Assembly: GCA_002347925.1 (NCBI GenBank)
Contig: DDYL01000028.1
Location: 35,500 to 41,489 of the forward strand
DNA: 5,990 nucleotides
Direction of reading: 5' to 3'
From: Chloroflexi bacterium UBA2235
GTDB taxonomy: Bacteria; Chloroflexota; UBA11872; UBA12225
In this document: positions 1-5,990 of the stretch, one piece after another
How the letters are laid out: each line of letters begins with the position of its first letter
Position numbering within the stretch: the stretch's first letter is position 1
Notes under the pieces: generated by a model
What the model was told of the DNA's origin: nothing
Seen by the model: only the letters and a program-made list of their open reading frames with translations
Databases searched by the model: none
Made by a program: the position numbers and the translations under genes

Positions 1-15
1 TGTTCGGCGAGAACA
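1..15. repeat. Short inverted repeat TGTTC-N5-GAACA
   Basis: The arms TGTTC (1-5) and GAACA (11-15) are perfect reverse complements around the loop GGCGA. The loop and right arm are nearly repeated directly afterwards: GGCGAGAAC at 6-14 and GGCGAAGAAC at 16-25. The arms have the opposite order to the GAAC-N4-GTTC type of SOS box, so this is not a LexA site of that type. It may be the left part of a terminator or operator cut by the window edge, or chance. Confidence 0.25.
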
Positions 16-256
16 GGCGAAGAACCCGCGCCTTGTCATCACTCGTTCCAAGTGAGAGCCGGAAACACGAGCGGGTGGCGTAGTTGATATGCCCGCACCA
101 TCGCAAACTAGGCCCTCACCTGAGCGACGGGACGCGCGTCTCAACGGACTTTCGCGACACTGTGATGCACACTCCGCATAGCGGGTGAAGGCTGGAGCGG
201 ACCGCGAAGGTGCGCCGTGCAATCACATCGTCTAGAACACGCACACGAGGCCCTCA
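1..256. other. Non-coding leader upstream of rmlB
   Basis: No gene can be supported here. All three forward frames close early, with stops at about 53-55, 81-83 and 85-87, so one of them could be the last codons of a gene beginning left of the window, but no frame has a recognisable protein tail. A TTGATA hexamer at 84-89 resembles a -35 box, but there is no convincing -10 box 16-18 bases downstream, so I do not call a promoter. Small palindromes occur at 1-15, 161-171 (TGTG-ATG-CACA) and 197-205 (GCGG-A-CCGC). None has the form of a rho-independent terminator with a T run. The rmlB promoter may lie in this stretch. Confidence 0.5.
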
Positions 257-1336
257 ATGTCGGCAACAACTGAACCGGAGAAGTCCCGCACCTTGTCCCA
301 CGTGCTCGTGACCGGAGGCGCCGGGTTCATCGGCAGTGCGTTTGCACGGAACTTCGTGGTCTGGCATCCAAATTCCCGCGTCACAGTCGTTGACAAGCTG
401 ACCTATGCGGGCAACCTGAGCAATCTTGCTCCAATTTGGGAGAACCCCCGGTTCAGGTTTGTCCAGGCAGATATCTGCGATTTTGATTCGATCGCACCCC
501 TTGTTGCGCACGCAGATGCGGTCGTCAACTTCGCGGCGGAAAGCCATGTGGATCGGTCCCTGAGCGATCCTGACGTTTTCGTCAGGACAAACGTTCTCGG
601 AACGAACACATTGCTTCGCGCCGCCCGTGCCGCTGAGGTAGCGCGCTTTGTGCACATCAGCACCGACGAGGTCTATGGGCATGTCGCGACCGGAGCAGCC
701 GCTGAAGATGCCCCACTGAAGCCCCGGAATCCATATTCGGCAAGCAAGGCCGGCGCCGAACTGCTCGCATTCTCCTACTTCACCAACTTCGGATTGCCGG
801 TCATGGTCACCCGCGGATCAAACACGATAGGTCCCTACCAATACCCGGAGAAGGCGACGCCACTCTTCGTGACCAATGCGATCGACAATCTCCCCATGCC
901 CATCTACGGCAGGGGCACCGCGATCCGTGACTACCTCTACGTTGACGACCACGCCGCTGCCATAGACCTGGTCCTGCACCATGGGACGCCGGGTGAGGCA
1001 TACAACGTCGGCAGCGAGGATGCCTTGAATACGGTTGACCTGGCGCAACACATCCTCACGCGCCTCGGGAAACCCGAAGCGTTGATGACATTTGTCACCG
1101 ACCGGCCGGGGCACGACCTTCGCTATGCGATCGACAGCACCAAACTGCGGGCACTGGGGTGGCGGCGCGCCTATGACTTGCCCGCGACGATGGACGCGAC
1201 CGTAGGTTGGTACTCGCGCAACGAGGCCTGGTGGCGACCGATCAAGTCTGGTGCGTTCAGGGAGTACTACAAGCAGCAGTACGGCAAGGATCTTGCATCG
1301 TCGGGTACCACGACAGCTCCTGCAGGCAGGGCATGA
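257..1336 (+). CDS. rmlB: dTDP-glucose 4,6-dehydratase (RmlB)
   Basis: This enzyme converts dTDP-D-glucose to dTDP-4-keto-6-deoxy-D-glucose in the cytoplasm. It is the second step towards dTDP-L-rhamnose and other deoxysugars of cell-surface polymers. The 359-residue protein is an extended short-chain dehydrogenase with a full family signature. The NAD-binding loop GGAGFIG is at 20-26, followed by VVDKLTYAGNLSNL at 44-57 and ADICD at 71-75. NFAAESHVDRS is at 91-101. The catalytic Thr-Asp-Glu is T136-D137-E138 in STDEVYG, and the Tyr/Lys pair is Y160 and K164 in YSASK. Substrate-side motifs are GPYQYPEK (192-199), RDYLYVDDH (224-232) and RPGHDLRYAID (283-293). Length is normal for the family. 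ATG 257 follows GAGG at 247-250 with six bases of spacing. No rmlA, rmlC or rmlD is in the window, so the final sugar cannot be read. The segment VTRGSNTIGPYQ replaces the CSNNYGPYQ form of enterobacterial RmlB, a variation I associate with Gram-positive and Chloroflexota-type proteins. A closely related nucleotide-sugar dehydratase is less likely, given the TDE triad and strong overall match. Confidence 0.95.
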   Translation: MSATTEPEKSRTLSHVLVTGGAGFIGSAFARNFVVWHPNSRVTVVDKLTYAGNLSNLAPIWENPRFRFVQADICDFDSIAPLVAHADAVVNFAAESHVDRSLSDPDVFVRTNVLGTNTLLRAARAAEVARFVHISTDEVYGHVATGAAAEDAPLKPRNPYSASKAGAELLAFSYFTNFGLPVMVTRGSNTIGPYQYPEKATPLFVTNAIDNLPMPIYGRGTAIRDYLYVDDHAAAIDLVLHHGTPGEAYNVGSEDALNTVDLAQHILTRLGKPEALMTFVTDRPGHDLRYAIDSTKLRALGWRRAYDLPATMDATVGWYSRNEAWWRPIKSGAFREYYKQQYGKDLASSGTTTAPAGRA

Positions 1337-2388
1337 GCGATCCATACAGCATTATTTGGCCCCTGCTTCGCTCGATCGATCCGGAGACTGCGCACCGTCG
1401 GGCACTCCAAGCCCTTCATTTTTGCGAGTGCATTCCCGGACAGCTTGGAACCGAGCTTCTTGAGAGGGCGTTCGCAGTCCGCGACCCACGCCTTGCGGTC
1501 ACTGCTTTCGGACTGCGGTTCCCGAACCCGGTTGGACTGGCCGCTGGCCTGGACAAGGATGCCCACGCGCCCGGCGCGTTCGCGGCGATGGGATGCGGGT
1601 TCGTCGAAGCAGGGACGGTGACGCCACTGCCACAACCCGGTAACCCTCGACCACGCATGTTCCGGCTCATCGAAGATGCAGGGCTCATCAACCGGCTCGG
1701 GTTCCCGGGTGTTGGCGTGGAACGCGTGCGGGCACGCCTCTGGAAGTGGCGCGATGGCCTACCCGGTGGCGCCATCCTCGGGATCAACATCGGCAAGAAC
1801 TCCTCGACACCACTTGAAGCTGCCACAACAGACTACGTCGCGGTCTTCGACGCAATCTACGACTTGGCCGGATATGTCGCGATCAACGTGAGTTCGCCAA
1901 ACACACAGGGTCTTCGAACGCTGCAGGCGCGGGATGCCTTGACCACGATTGCCGGCGCAGTGATCGCCCGCCGTGACCTGGCCCGTCGAGCAATTGGCCG
2001 ACGGATACCGGTCCTCGTCAAGATTTCTCCGGACCTCGACGAAGCGTCTCTCGCGGCCGTCATCGAGGCATGCCGGGACACGGGCATCGATGGCGTGATC
2101 GCGACCAACACGACCACCAACCGGGAGGGCTTGATGTCCCGACACCGAGGAGAGACCGGTGGACTCAGCGGAGCGCCCTTGTCCAACCGCTCGCGGACGG
2201 TACTCGACTGGTTGGTTCGCGAAGCCGGGTCAACCCTGCCGGTGGTGTCCGTAGGCGGCATCATGACTGCGCAAGACGCGCGTCAGAGGCTGGAGGCGGG
2301 CGCAACCCTCGTGCAGGTGTACACGGGAATGGTCTATGCGGGGCCAGCATTGCCAGGGGCGATATGCCGGGAACTACTGCGACAGTGA
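1333..2388 (+). CDS. pyrD: Dihydroorotate dehydrogenase (quinone), class 2
   Basis: This flavoenzyme oxidises dihydroorotate to orotate in de novo pyrimidine synthesis and passes electrons to the membrane quinone pool. The 351-residue protein has the class 2 layout. Residues 1-40 (PYSIIWPLLRSIDPETAHR and onward) form the N-terminal helical extension that contacts the membrane and quinone in this class. The FMN-binding barrel follows: NPVGLAAGLDKDA (65-77), EAGTVTPLPQPGNPRPRMFR (92-111), INRLGFPG (119-126), GINIGKN (150-156), NVSSPNTQGLR (185-195), LVKISPD (228-234), TNTTTNREG (258-266), GGLSG (276-280) and VSVGGI (305-310). By alignment from memory with E. coli PyrD, S188 is the catalytic base; a serine here, rather than cysteine, marks class 2. 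The frame is open from 1207, but the family N-terminus begins at ATG 1333, which overlaps the rmlB stop codon as ATGA. Shine-Dalgarno pairing is weak (CAGG 1323-1326), so translation is probably coupled to rmlB. INRLGFPG differs from the INRMGFNN of E. coli; I judge this lineage variation. Confidence 0.95.
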   Translation: MSDPYSIIWPLLRSIDPETAHRRALQALHFCECIPGQLGTELLERAFAVRDPRLAVTAFGLRFPNPVGLAAGLDKDAHAPGAFAAMGCGFVEAGTVTPLPQPGNPRPRMFRLIEDAGLINRLGFPGVGVERVRARLWKWRDGLPGGAILGINIGKNSSTPLEAATTDYVAVFDAIYDLAGYVAINVSSPNTQGLRTLQARDALTTIAGAVIARRDLARRAIGRRIPVLVKISPDLDEASLAAVIEACRDTGIDGVIATNTTTNREGLMSRHRGETGGLSGAPLSNRSRTVLDWLVREAGSTLPVVSVGGIMTAQDARQRLEAGATLVQVYTGMVYAGPALPGAICRELLRQ

Positions 2389-2443
2389 CATCATCTCTCA
2401 GGCGTCACTGCCAGATGGACCAAGGATCGAAAGTGGGGTCGCC

Positions 2444-3058
2444 GTGACCGAAAACGCCGTCCCAGCCGAGCGAGCGCACCTCTTCGCCTACTTGTACCGC
2501 TTGCGCCTAATCGGACGATGGGGCCTGATGAGAAGCACGGTTCCCGAGAATGTCGCCGAACACACCTACCAAGTCGCGATCCTGACCCACGCGCTCGCGA
2601 CGATCTCGCACGACGTCTTCGGGCGGACCGATGTCCCCATCGACCGGGCAATCACCTTGGCCCTCTTCCACGACGCAACCGAAGTCATCACGGGAGACAT
2701 CCCGACGCCAGTGAAGCACCACAATCCACGAGTTCACGCGAGCCTGCGTGAACTTGAACACCTGGCGGCCGAACAACTCACCGGACTCGCCCCGTCACCG
2801 ACCCGCGACACCTACCGCTCCTTGATCACGCCTGGTGAGCACGATGCCGAGGCGTACCGGTGGGTCAAGGCAGCCGACAAGCTTGACGCCTACCTGAAGT
2901 GCCTCACCGAAGTCGCAGCTGGCAATCCGGAGTTCGCTGTCGCGCGAAGGCAACTCGAACGTGCTGTCGCGGACCTCGACATGCCGGAGGTCGAATACTT
3001 CCTCCGGCACTGCGCCCCGAGCTTCGCCATGACCCTGGACGAACTCGGCGAACCCTGA
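2444..3058 (+). CDS. yfbR: YfbR-like HD-domain 5'-deoxynucleotidase
   Basis: The 204-residue protein belongs to the HD phosphohydrolase superfamily and closely resembles E. coli YfbR (199 residues). YfbR removes phosphate from deoxyribonucleoside 5'-monophosphates such as dAMP, dCMP, dUMP and dTMP using a divalent metal. The metal-binding set is complete: H40 in ENVAEHTYQVA, H76-D77 in LFHDATEVITGDIPTPVK, and D145 in KAADKLDAYLKCL. E80 lies where YfbR has its catalytic glutamate. R25-W26 in LIGRWGLMR match the Arg-Trp pair used by YfbR to favour 2'-deoxy substrates. The C-terminus (PSFAMTLDELGEP) also follows YfbR. I chose GTG 2444 because it gives the family length and has GGGG at 2435-2438 five bases upstream. 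The frame is open back to ATG 2336, but that start would overlap pyrD by 53 bases and add unrelated residues. It follows pyrD by 55 bases without a visible terminator and is probably co-transcribed. It may act on the pyrimidine deoxynucleotide pool. Exact substrate range cannot be read. Confidence 0.9.
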   Translation: MTENAVPAERAHLFAYLYRLRLIGRWGLMRSTVPENVAEHTYQVAILTHALATISHDVFGRTDVPIDRAITLALFHDATEVITGDIPTPVKHHNPRVHASLRELEHLAAEQLTGLAPSPTRDTYRSLITPGEHDAEAYRWVKAADKLDAYLKCLTEVAAGNPEFAVARRQLERAVADLDMPEVEYFLRHCAPSFAMTLDELGEP

Positions 3059-3085
3059 CCCGCCAGCACTCGCTCACCCGCCAGC
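3055..3085. repeat. Imperfect 13-base direct repeat at convergent stops
   Basis: CTGACCCGCCAGC (3055-3067) and CTCACCCGCCAGC (3073-3085) match at 12 of 13 bases with an 18-base period. The first copy contains the yfbR stop codon TGA (3056-3058). The second contains the tldE stop read on the other strand (3074-3076). The two genes are tail to tail with 15 bases between them, and no hairpin followed by a T run is visible in that gap. The repeat may come from a small tandem duplication or be chance in GC-rich DNA. Confidence 0.6.
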
Positions 3086-4474
3086 GACGCGCATCCCCTC
3101 GAACCGCGCACCACGAGGGCCGACGTACAACCCTCCGCCGCCGAAGCCGGAGATCAATGCCTCCTGAGTCTCCTGTGAAAACCTCACCGATGCGAACGCA
3201 TCGAACACGTTTCCCGCAAGTGCGCCACCCTTGATCGGGCGAACCTCTCCATTTGGCAGGTGCTCGTAGCCCAGCCGGATCTCACAGCCAACGTCCCCGG
3301 TGATGTCATCGACGTTCGGTGAGGAGAACGCGACTATCTCGACTACCGGACTACCCGGATCCCTCAACAGCTCGACCAATGGTGTCGTCCCCGCGCGCAC
3401 CACCACCGCACCCGGCTCACCCGTTACCGGAACCCCGAGATACTGCGCATATCGTGAGGTCGCGTGCCTGGCAAAGAGGGTTCCGCCAACAATCATGTCG
3501 GTGTCACGTCCCGGAACGCCATCCCCGTCAAATGAGTGACTGCTAAGGCCAAACGGGCGCAGCGCGTGCGACGACACATGCAAGGGATCACCAGTCATTG
3601 CGTGGTCGCCAAATACTGAGTGATCCGGAGTGAACCTCGATAATTTCATGTACGCAGCCTGCGCACCGGAGTGAAAAACGAACGGGTCAAAGAATGGGGG
3701 CAAGGCGGAACCGCTGACGACGACCGGACCATCACGCGTCTCGGTCGGCTGCGCGCGCAAAGTGTCCCGTGCGAACCTCGATGCCTCTGCCACCTGAGAG
3801 GCAAGCCGAAGGTCCACGACGCGACGTGCCTCGACCGGCCTGAACGTCTCCGCCTCAAGCGTTGGATCATCACTAGCGCCCCGCGCAAGCAATGCAATCT
3901 CGACGGCTACGTGGGTTGTTTCCGACGAGGCATGGATGCCCTTGCTTGTCCGGAACTCTCGATCAGAGACCGTGACAAAAAACTCGCCCGCTGAGAGTCG
4001 GACACCGGTTGATGCCTCACGGTCACACGCTTCCCAGACCTCCTCCGCCATCTCCCAGACCGCCCGGCGCGTACCGTCCAGTGCAGTGATCAGCGGGTCA
4101 GACAGCGCAACGTTGGGAAGTGTTTCGGGTGACGGGAGTTCGTAGGCTGGGTTGTGTACCAGGGAAGCCATCATGATGACTTCATCCAGTCGCGACTCCA
4201 GATGTGCGGTATCGCCGGGAACGAGTTTCACTGACGAGACCCCTCGGGCATGACCGGCAGTTCCGGTTTCACGACCAACCGGCCACGGATGGTCATGGAA
4301 GACCGTGATCGTGAAATCCTCGGTCGTCACCTCTCGCGTGTTCTCCACGTCTCGGCCGATCACATAGAGTTGTGTTCCGTGCCGTCGACGCCTCGTCAGG
4401 GTCCAACCGGCGATCTCCGGGCGTCGCGCCAAGGCTTGCACGATGGTGTCGGCAGTAAGCGTTCTGGTGACCAT
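3074..4474 (-). CDS. pmbA: TldE/PmbA-type subunit of TldD/TldE protease
   Basis: This is a TldD/PmbA-family protein of 466 residues, taken to be the non-catalytic TldE (PmbA) partner. In E. coli, TldD and TldE form a cytoplasmic heterodimer that degrades unfolded peptides, trims the microcin B17 leader and degrades the CcdA antitoxin. Family features are an N-terminal domain in about the first 120 residues, SAGEFFVTVSDREF.TSKGI (161-180), SFDGDGVPGRDTDMIVGGTL (314-333), ITGDVGCEIRLGY (391-403), the PIKGGALAGNVFDAF stretch (413-427) and the GPRGARFEGMRVAGG tail (452-466). TldD has HExxxH; the corresponding stretch here, FVFHSGAQAAYMK (265-277), lacks it, and the terminal CGKG is also absent. 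These absences decide the call in favour of TldE. ATG 4474 has an excellent GGAGGA Shine-Dalgarno five bases upstream (complement of 4480-4485). It lies 27 bases after the tldD stop, so the two are one operon. The natural substrate here is unknown. Confidence 0.85.
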   Translation of the reverse strand: MVTRTLTADTIVQALARRPEIAGWTLTRRRRHGTQLYVIGRDVENTREVTTEDFTITVFHDHPWPVGRETGTAGHARGVSSVKLVPGDTAHLESRLDEVIMMASLVHNPAYELPSPETLPNVALSDPLITALDGTRRAVWEMAEEVWEACDREASTGVRLSAGEFFVTVSDREFRTSKGIHASSETTHVAVEIALLARGASDDPTLEAETFRPVEARRVVDLRLASQVAEASRFARDTLRAQPTETRDGPVVVSGSALPPFFDPFVFHSGAQAAYMKLSRFTPDHSVFGDHAMTGDPLHVSSHALRPFGLSSHSFDGDGVPGRDTDMIVGGTLFARHATSRYAQYLGVPVTGEPGAVVVRAGTTPLVELLRDPGSPVVEIVAFSSPNVDDITGDVGCEIRLGYEHLPNGEVRPIKGGALAGNVFDAFASVRFSQETQEALISGFGGGGLYVGPRGARFEGMRVAGG

Positions 4475-4479
4475 TGGGA

Positions 4480-4485
4480 TCCTCC
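4480..4485 (-). promoter_or_regulatory. Shine-Dalgarno of tldE
   Basis: GGAGGA on the minus strand lies five bases before ATG 4474, within the 27-base gap after the tldD stop codon. It is the strongest ribosome binding site in the window and fixes the tldE start. It suggests tldE is translated efficiently and independently of tldD. Confidence 0.8.
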
Positions 4486-4501
4486 GTCGTCCTGAAATCG
4501 A

Positions 4502-5959
4502 CTACGCCAACTGCAAGCGCGTGCGAACGTGCGGCCCGCCGTCCCCTACGGTGATGTATTCCTTCCAGCCCTTGCCGCATCCACCCGGGTGAAGGTGGAA
4601 GTCATTGGCGACCATGGTCACGTCGCCGAGTACATCGGGAACATATCCCGTGATGCTTACGGGGGCGTACAGGACACCGGTCGGCTTGCCATGACGGTAC
4701 TCGCGTGCGAAGTGTGCGCCAACCTGGATGCCCCATCCCTTCGGGTCCTCCATTCCGTTGGCGCCCTGACAGATGTACATGCCATGATCAAGGCTTGCGA
4801 GGACCTCCTCGACGGAGTGTTTGCCCGGGGTGAAGAAGGTGTTGGACATGCGCGCATACGGCTTGCGTTCAAAACTTTCGCGCCGACCGTTCGCGGTCCG
4901 GGCAATCCCCAGTCGGGTTGCCGAATAAAGGTCGGATAGACCACCCAACAGGATTCCGTCGCGAATGATGCAGGTGGGAGACGCAGACTGGCCCTCATCG
5001 TCGATGAAGTAGGTGCCATTTGCACCGGGGACCGTAGGATCGTCAACGATGGTGACAAGGTCGGACCCGACCCGCTTGCCAATGTAGTGTGCACCGCGCG
5101 CGCGCCCTTTCAGGAACATGTCTGTCTCGACACCATGGCCGAACGCCTCGTGCGCGAGAATGCCTGCCACGCTTGGGTCGACCACCGAATCGTAGACACC
5201 GGGTTCCATCGGTTTGGCACCAAGCAAGGCGACGGCAATTTCGGTGACGTTTGCAAGGGCCCCCTCGTCCACCTCGAGGCTTTCCAACCCGCCGGTGCCT
5301 CCACGGCTGAGCCAGTTGTAGCGTCGCGCGTTCCCATCAGAAACAAATACGGTGACATTCAGCGTCGCACGGTGCACCACTTCCGTTATGAAGCGGGCGC
5401 GATTCACGAACACCTTTGTCTCGACCGCGTCTCCGTAACGTGCCATCGCTTGGACAACCCGGCTGTCGATCTTGCGTGCCCGTTGCCGAAGGTCCTCGAA
5501 GCGCGCAAGCTTTTCTGCAAGAGAAAGACTGTCCGGTGAAATAACCACCGGAGTGACATAATCGGCGGACAGTCGATCTCCAGGCTCAAGATTGAGTGGC
5601 AAACGATTCCGTTCGCGCCCGCCACCGCGCGTGCGACGCAACCCCTCGAGCAAGCGACGGGAGGCATCACGGACGCTCGCCTCATCAGTGGCGCCGACCG
5701 CGACTTCCTCGATCTCATAACCGTCGGACGCCGTAAGCACAACCCCCGCAGACGGGTCCCTTCTAGATACACCCTGTTCGGAATCCCGCAGGGCGAGCCT
5801 CACCCCACTTGACGAGGTCGCCAGAGCCGAGGCATAAGGGATCGACCGCTCAAGTTCCGCTATCACATCTGGGAGGTACGCGAACTGAGCGCGAAGGACC
5901 GAAGGATTTGCCGACTCCCCAGTTGGGTCAGGTGTGTGGCGTTGCGTCGACGGTGACAT
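4502..5959 (-). CDS. tldD: TldD zinc metallopeptidase subunit
   Basis: This is the 485-residue catalytic subunit of the TldD/TldE peptidase, close to the 481 residues of E. coli TldD. The metal motif HExxxH is HEAFGH (H270, E271, H275) in GILAHEAFGHGVETDMFLK. C461 in GGCGKGW is the likely third zinc ligand, by analogy with the C-terminal CGK cysteine of characterised TldD. Other family motifs are ELERSIPYASA (35-45) in the N-terminal domain, VTIVDDPTVPGANGTYFIDD (302-321), NGRRESFERKPYARMSNTFF (357-376) and GMEDPKGWGIQVG (402-414). The stretch GMEDPKGWGIQ, LTGYVPD-like ITGYVPD (436-442) and CGKGW(K)E resemble the archaeal and clostridial TldD subtype more than the enterobacterial one. I chose ATG 5959 because AAGGAG (complement of 5965-5970) lies five bases upstream. 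The in-frame GTG at 5965 overlaps that Shine-Dalgarno and is unlikely. The tldE partner follows at once, making a complete two-subunit protease operon. Confidence 0.93.
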   Translation of the reverse strand: MSPSTQRHTPDPTGESANPSVLRAQFAYLPDVIAELERSIPYASALATSSSGVRLALRDSEQGVSRRDPSAGVVLTASDGYEIEEVAVGATDEASVRDASRRLLEGLRRTRGGGRERNRLPLNLEPGDRLSADYVTPVVISPDSLSLAEKLARFEDLRQRARKIDSRVVQAMARYGDAVETKVFVNRARFITEVVHRATLNVTVFVSDGNARRYNWLSRGGTGGLESLEVDEGALANVTEIAVALLGAKPMEPGVYDSVVDPSVAGILAHEAFGHGVETDMFLKGRARGAHYIGKRVGSDLVTIVDDPTVPGANGTYFIDDEGQSASPTCIIRDGILLGGLSDLYSATRLGIARTANGRRESFERKPYARMSNTFFTPGKHSVEEVLASLDHGMYICQGANGMEDPKGWGIQVGAHFAREYRHGKPTGVLYAPVSITGYVPDVLGDVTMVANDFHLHPGGCGKGWKEYITVGDGGPHVRTRLQLA

Positions 5960-5964
5960 TCGCA

Positions 5965-5970
5965 CTCCTT
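5965..5970 (-). promoter_or_regulatory. Shine-Dalgarno that sets the tldD start
   Basis: AAGGAG on the minus strand sits five bases before ATG 5959. The competing GTG codon at 5965-5963 uses the last G of this motif, so it could not be served by it. This makes ATG 5959 the preferred start and shortens the longest open frame by two codons. Confidence 0.75.
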
Positions 5971-5990
5971 TAGAACAGGTTCCCGGGCAA
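5970..5990 (-). CDS. Possible C-terminal end of a gene upstream of tldD
   Basis: Read leftward from the edge, the frame gives LPGNLF followed by TAA at 5972-5970, which overlaps the first A of the tldD Shine-Dalgarno. A stop codon at this spot, just ahead of a good ribosome binding site, is typical of the end of a preceding operon gene. Only six residues are visible, so no product can be named, and one of three frames will often look plausible by chance. Confidence 0.25.
   Translation of the reverse strand: MPGNLF

Noticed and set aside
84..112. Sigma-70-type promoter with TTGATA -35
   Set aside because: No hexamer close to TATAAT occurs at a 16-18 base spacing; the best options (AACTAG, ACTAGG) are poor.
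1..222. Open minus-strand frame running off the left edge
   Set aside because: There is no stop on this frame from 222 to 1, but the translation is rich in Arg and Ser, shows no motif, and has no convincing start and Shine-Dalgarno.
254..682. Antisense open frame opposite the start of rmlB (142 codons)
   Set aside because: The translation has no recognisable domain and lies fully opposite the NAD-binding part of rmlB.
1207..1332. Extended N-terminus of pyrD from ATG 1207
   Set aside because: It lies inside rmlB in another frame and its translation has no similarity to PyrD; the family N-terminus starts at 1333.
818..1345. Antisense open frame opposite rmlB (175 codons)
   Set aside because: Long antisense frames are expected opposite GC-rich genes; it shows no motif and the rmlB frame is certain.
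2336..2443. Longer yfbR product starting at ATG 2336
   Set aside because: It overlaps the end of pyrD by 53 bases and adds residues absent from the YfbR family; GTG 2444 has a GGGG upstream and gives the usual length.
3096..3119. Hairpin CCCTCG / CGAGGG as a terminator for yfbR
   Set aside because: The stem is only six base pairs with a 12-base loop, no T run follows on either strand, and it lies within the tldE coding end.
5095..5105. Alternating CG run (11 bases) as a Z-DNA or regulatory element
   Set aside because: It encodes part of the Gly-Arg-Ala-Arg-Gly segment of TldD and such runs are common in GC-rich coding DNA.
5087..5539. Plus-strand open frame inside tldD (150 codons)
   Set aside because: It is a shadow of the tldD coding frame, which carries the metallopeptidase motifs in this same stretch.

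Overview
This 5990-base window is a GC-rich stretch of ordinary bacterial chromosome. Five confidently readable genes are packed tightly, and no mobile element, CRISPR array, tRNA or rRNA is visible. The lineage cannot be fixed from sequence alone. The GC bias at third codon positions, the form of the RmlB protein (GSNT..GPYQYPEK, and a C-terminal WWRPIKSG) and the TldD subtype suggest a GC-rich group such as Chloroflexota or Actinomycetota. This is a low-confidence inference.

Layout. Bases 1-256 hold no gene I can support; they are the leader of the rightward cluster and possibly the tail of an earlier gene. Three genes then run rightward. rmlB (257-1336) encodes dTDP-glucose 4,6-dehydratase. 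pyrD (1333-2388) encodes a class 2, quinone-linked dihydroorotate dehydrogenase and overlaps the rmlB stop codon as ATGA. After 55 bases comes a yfbR-like HD-domain 5'-deoxynucleotidase gene (2444-3058). A convergent pair runs leftward from the right edge: tldD (5959 to 4502), the metallopeptidase subunit, then 27 bases later tldE/pmbA (4474 to 3074), the non-catalytic partner. The two clusters meet tail to tail with only 15 bases between the stop codons of yfbR and tldE. A short imperfect direct repeat spans that junction.

How the genes fit together. The rightward cluster has a pyrimidine and deoxynucleotide theme. PyrD makes orotate for UMP, YfbR hydrolyses deoxynucleoside 5'-monophosphates, and RmlB uses a dTDP-sugar, probably for dTDP-rhamnose or another 6-deoxyhexose of the cell surface. 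The functional link is an inference from spacing and known enzyme roles. The leftward cluster encodes both halves of a TldD/TldE heterodimeric zinc protease. The complete HExxxH plus cysteine site is in TldD, and no such motif is present in TldE.

I found no convincing new system. The points most worth checking are the distinct subtype of the TldD C-terminus, the rmlB-pyrD-yfbR coupling, and the very tight convergent junction with its repeat.
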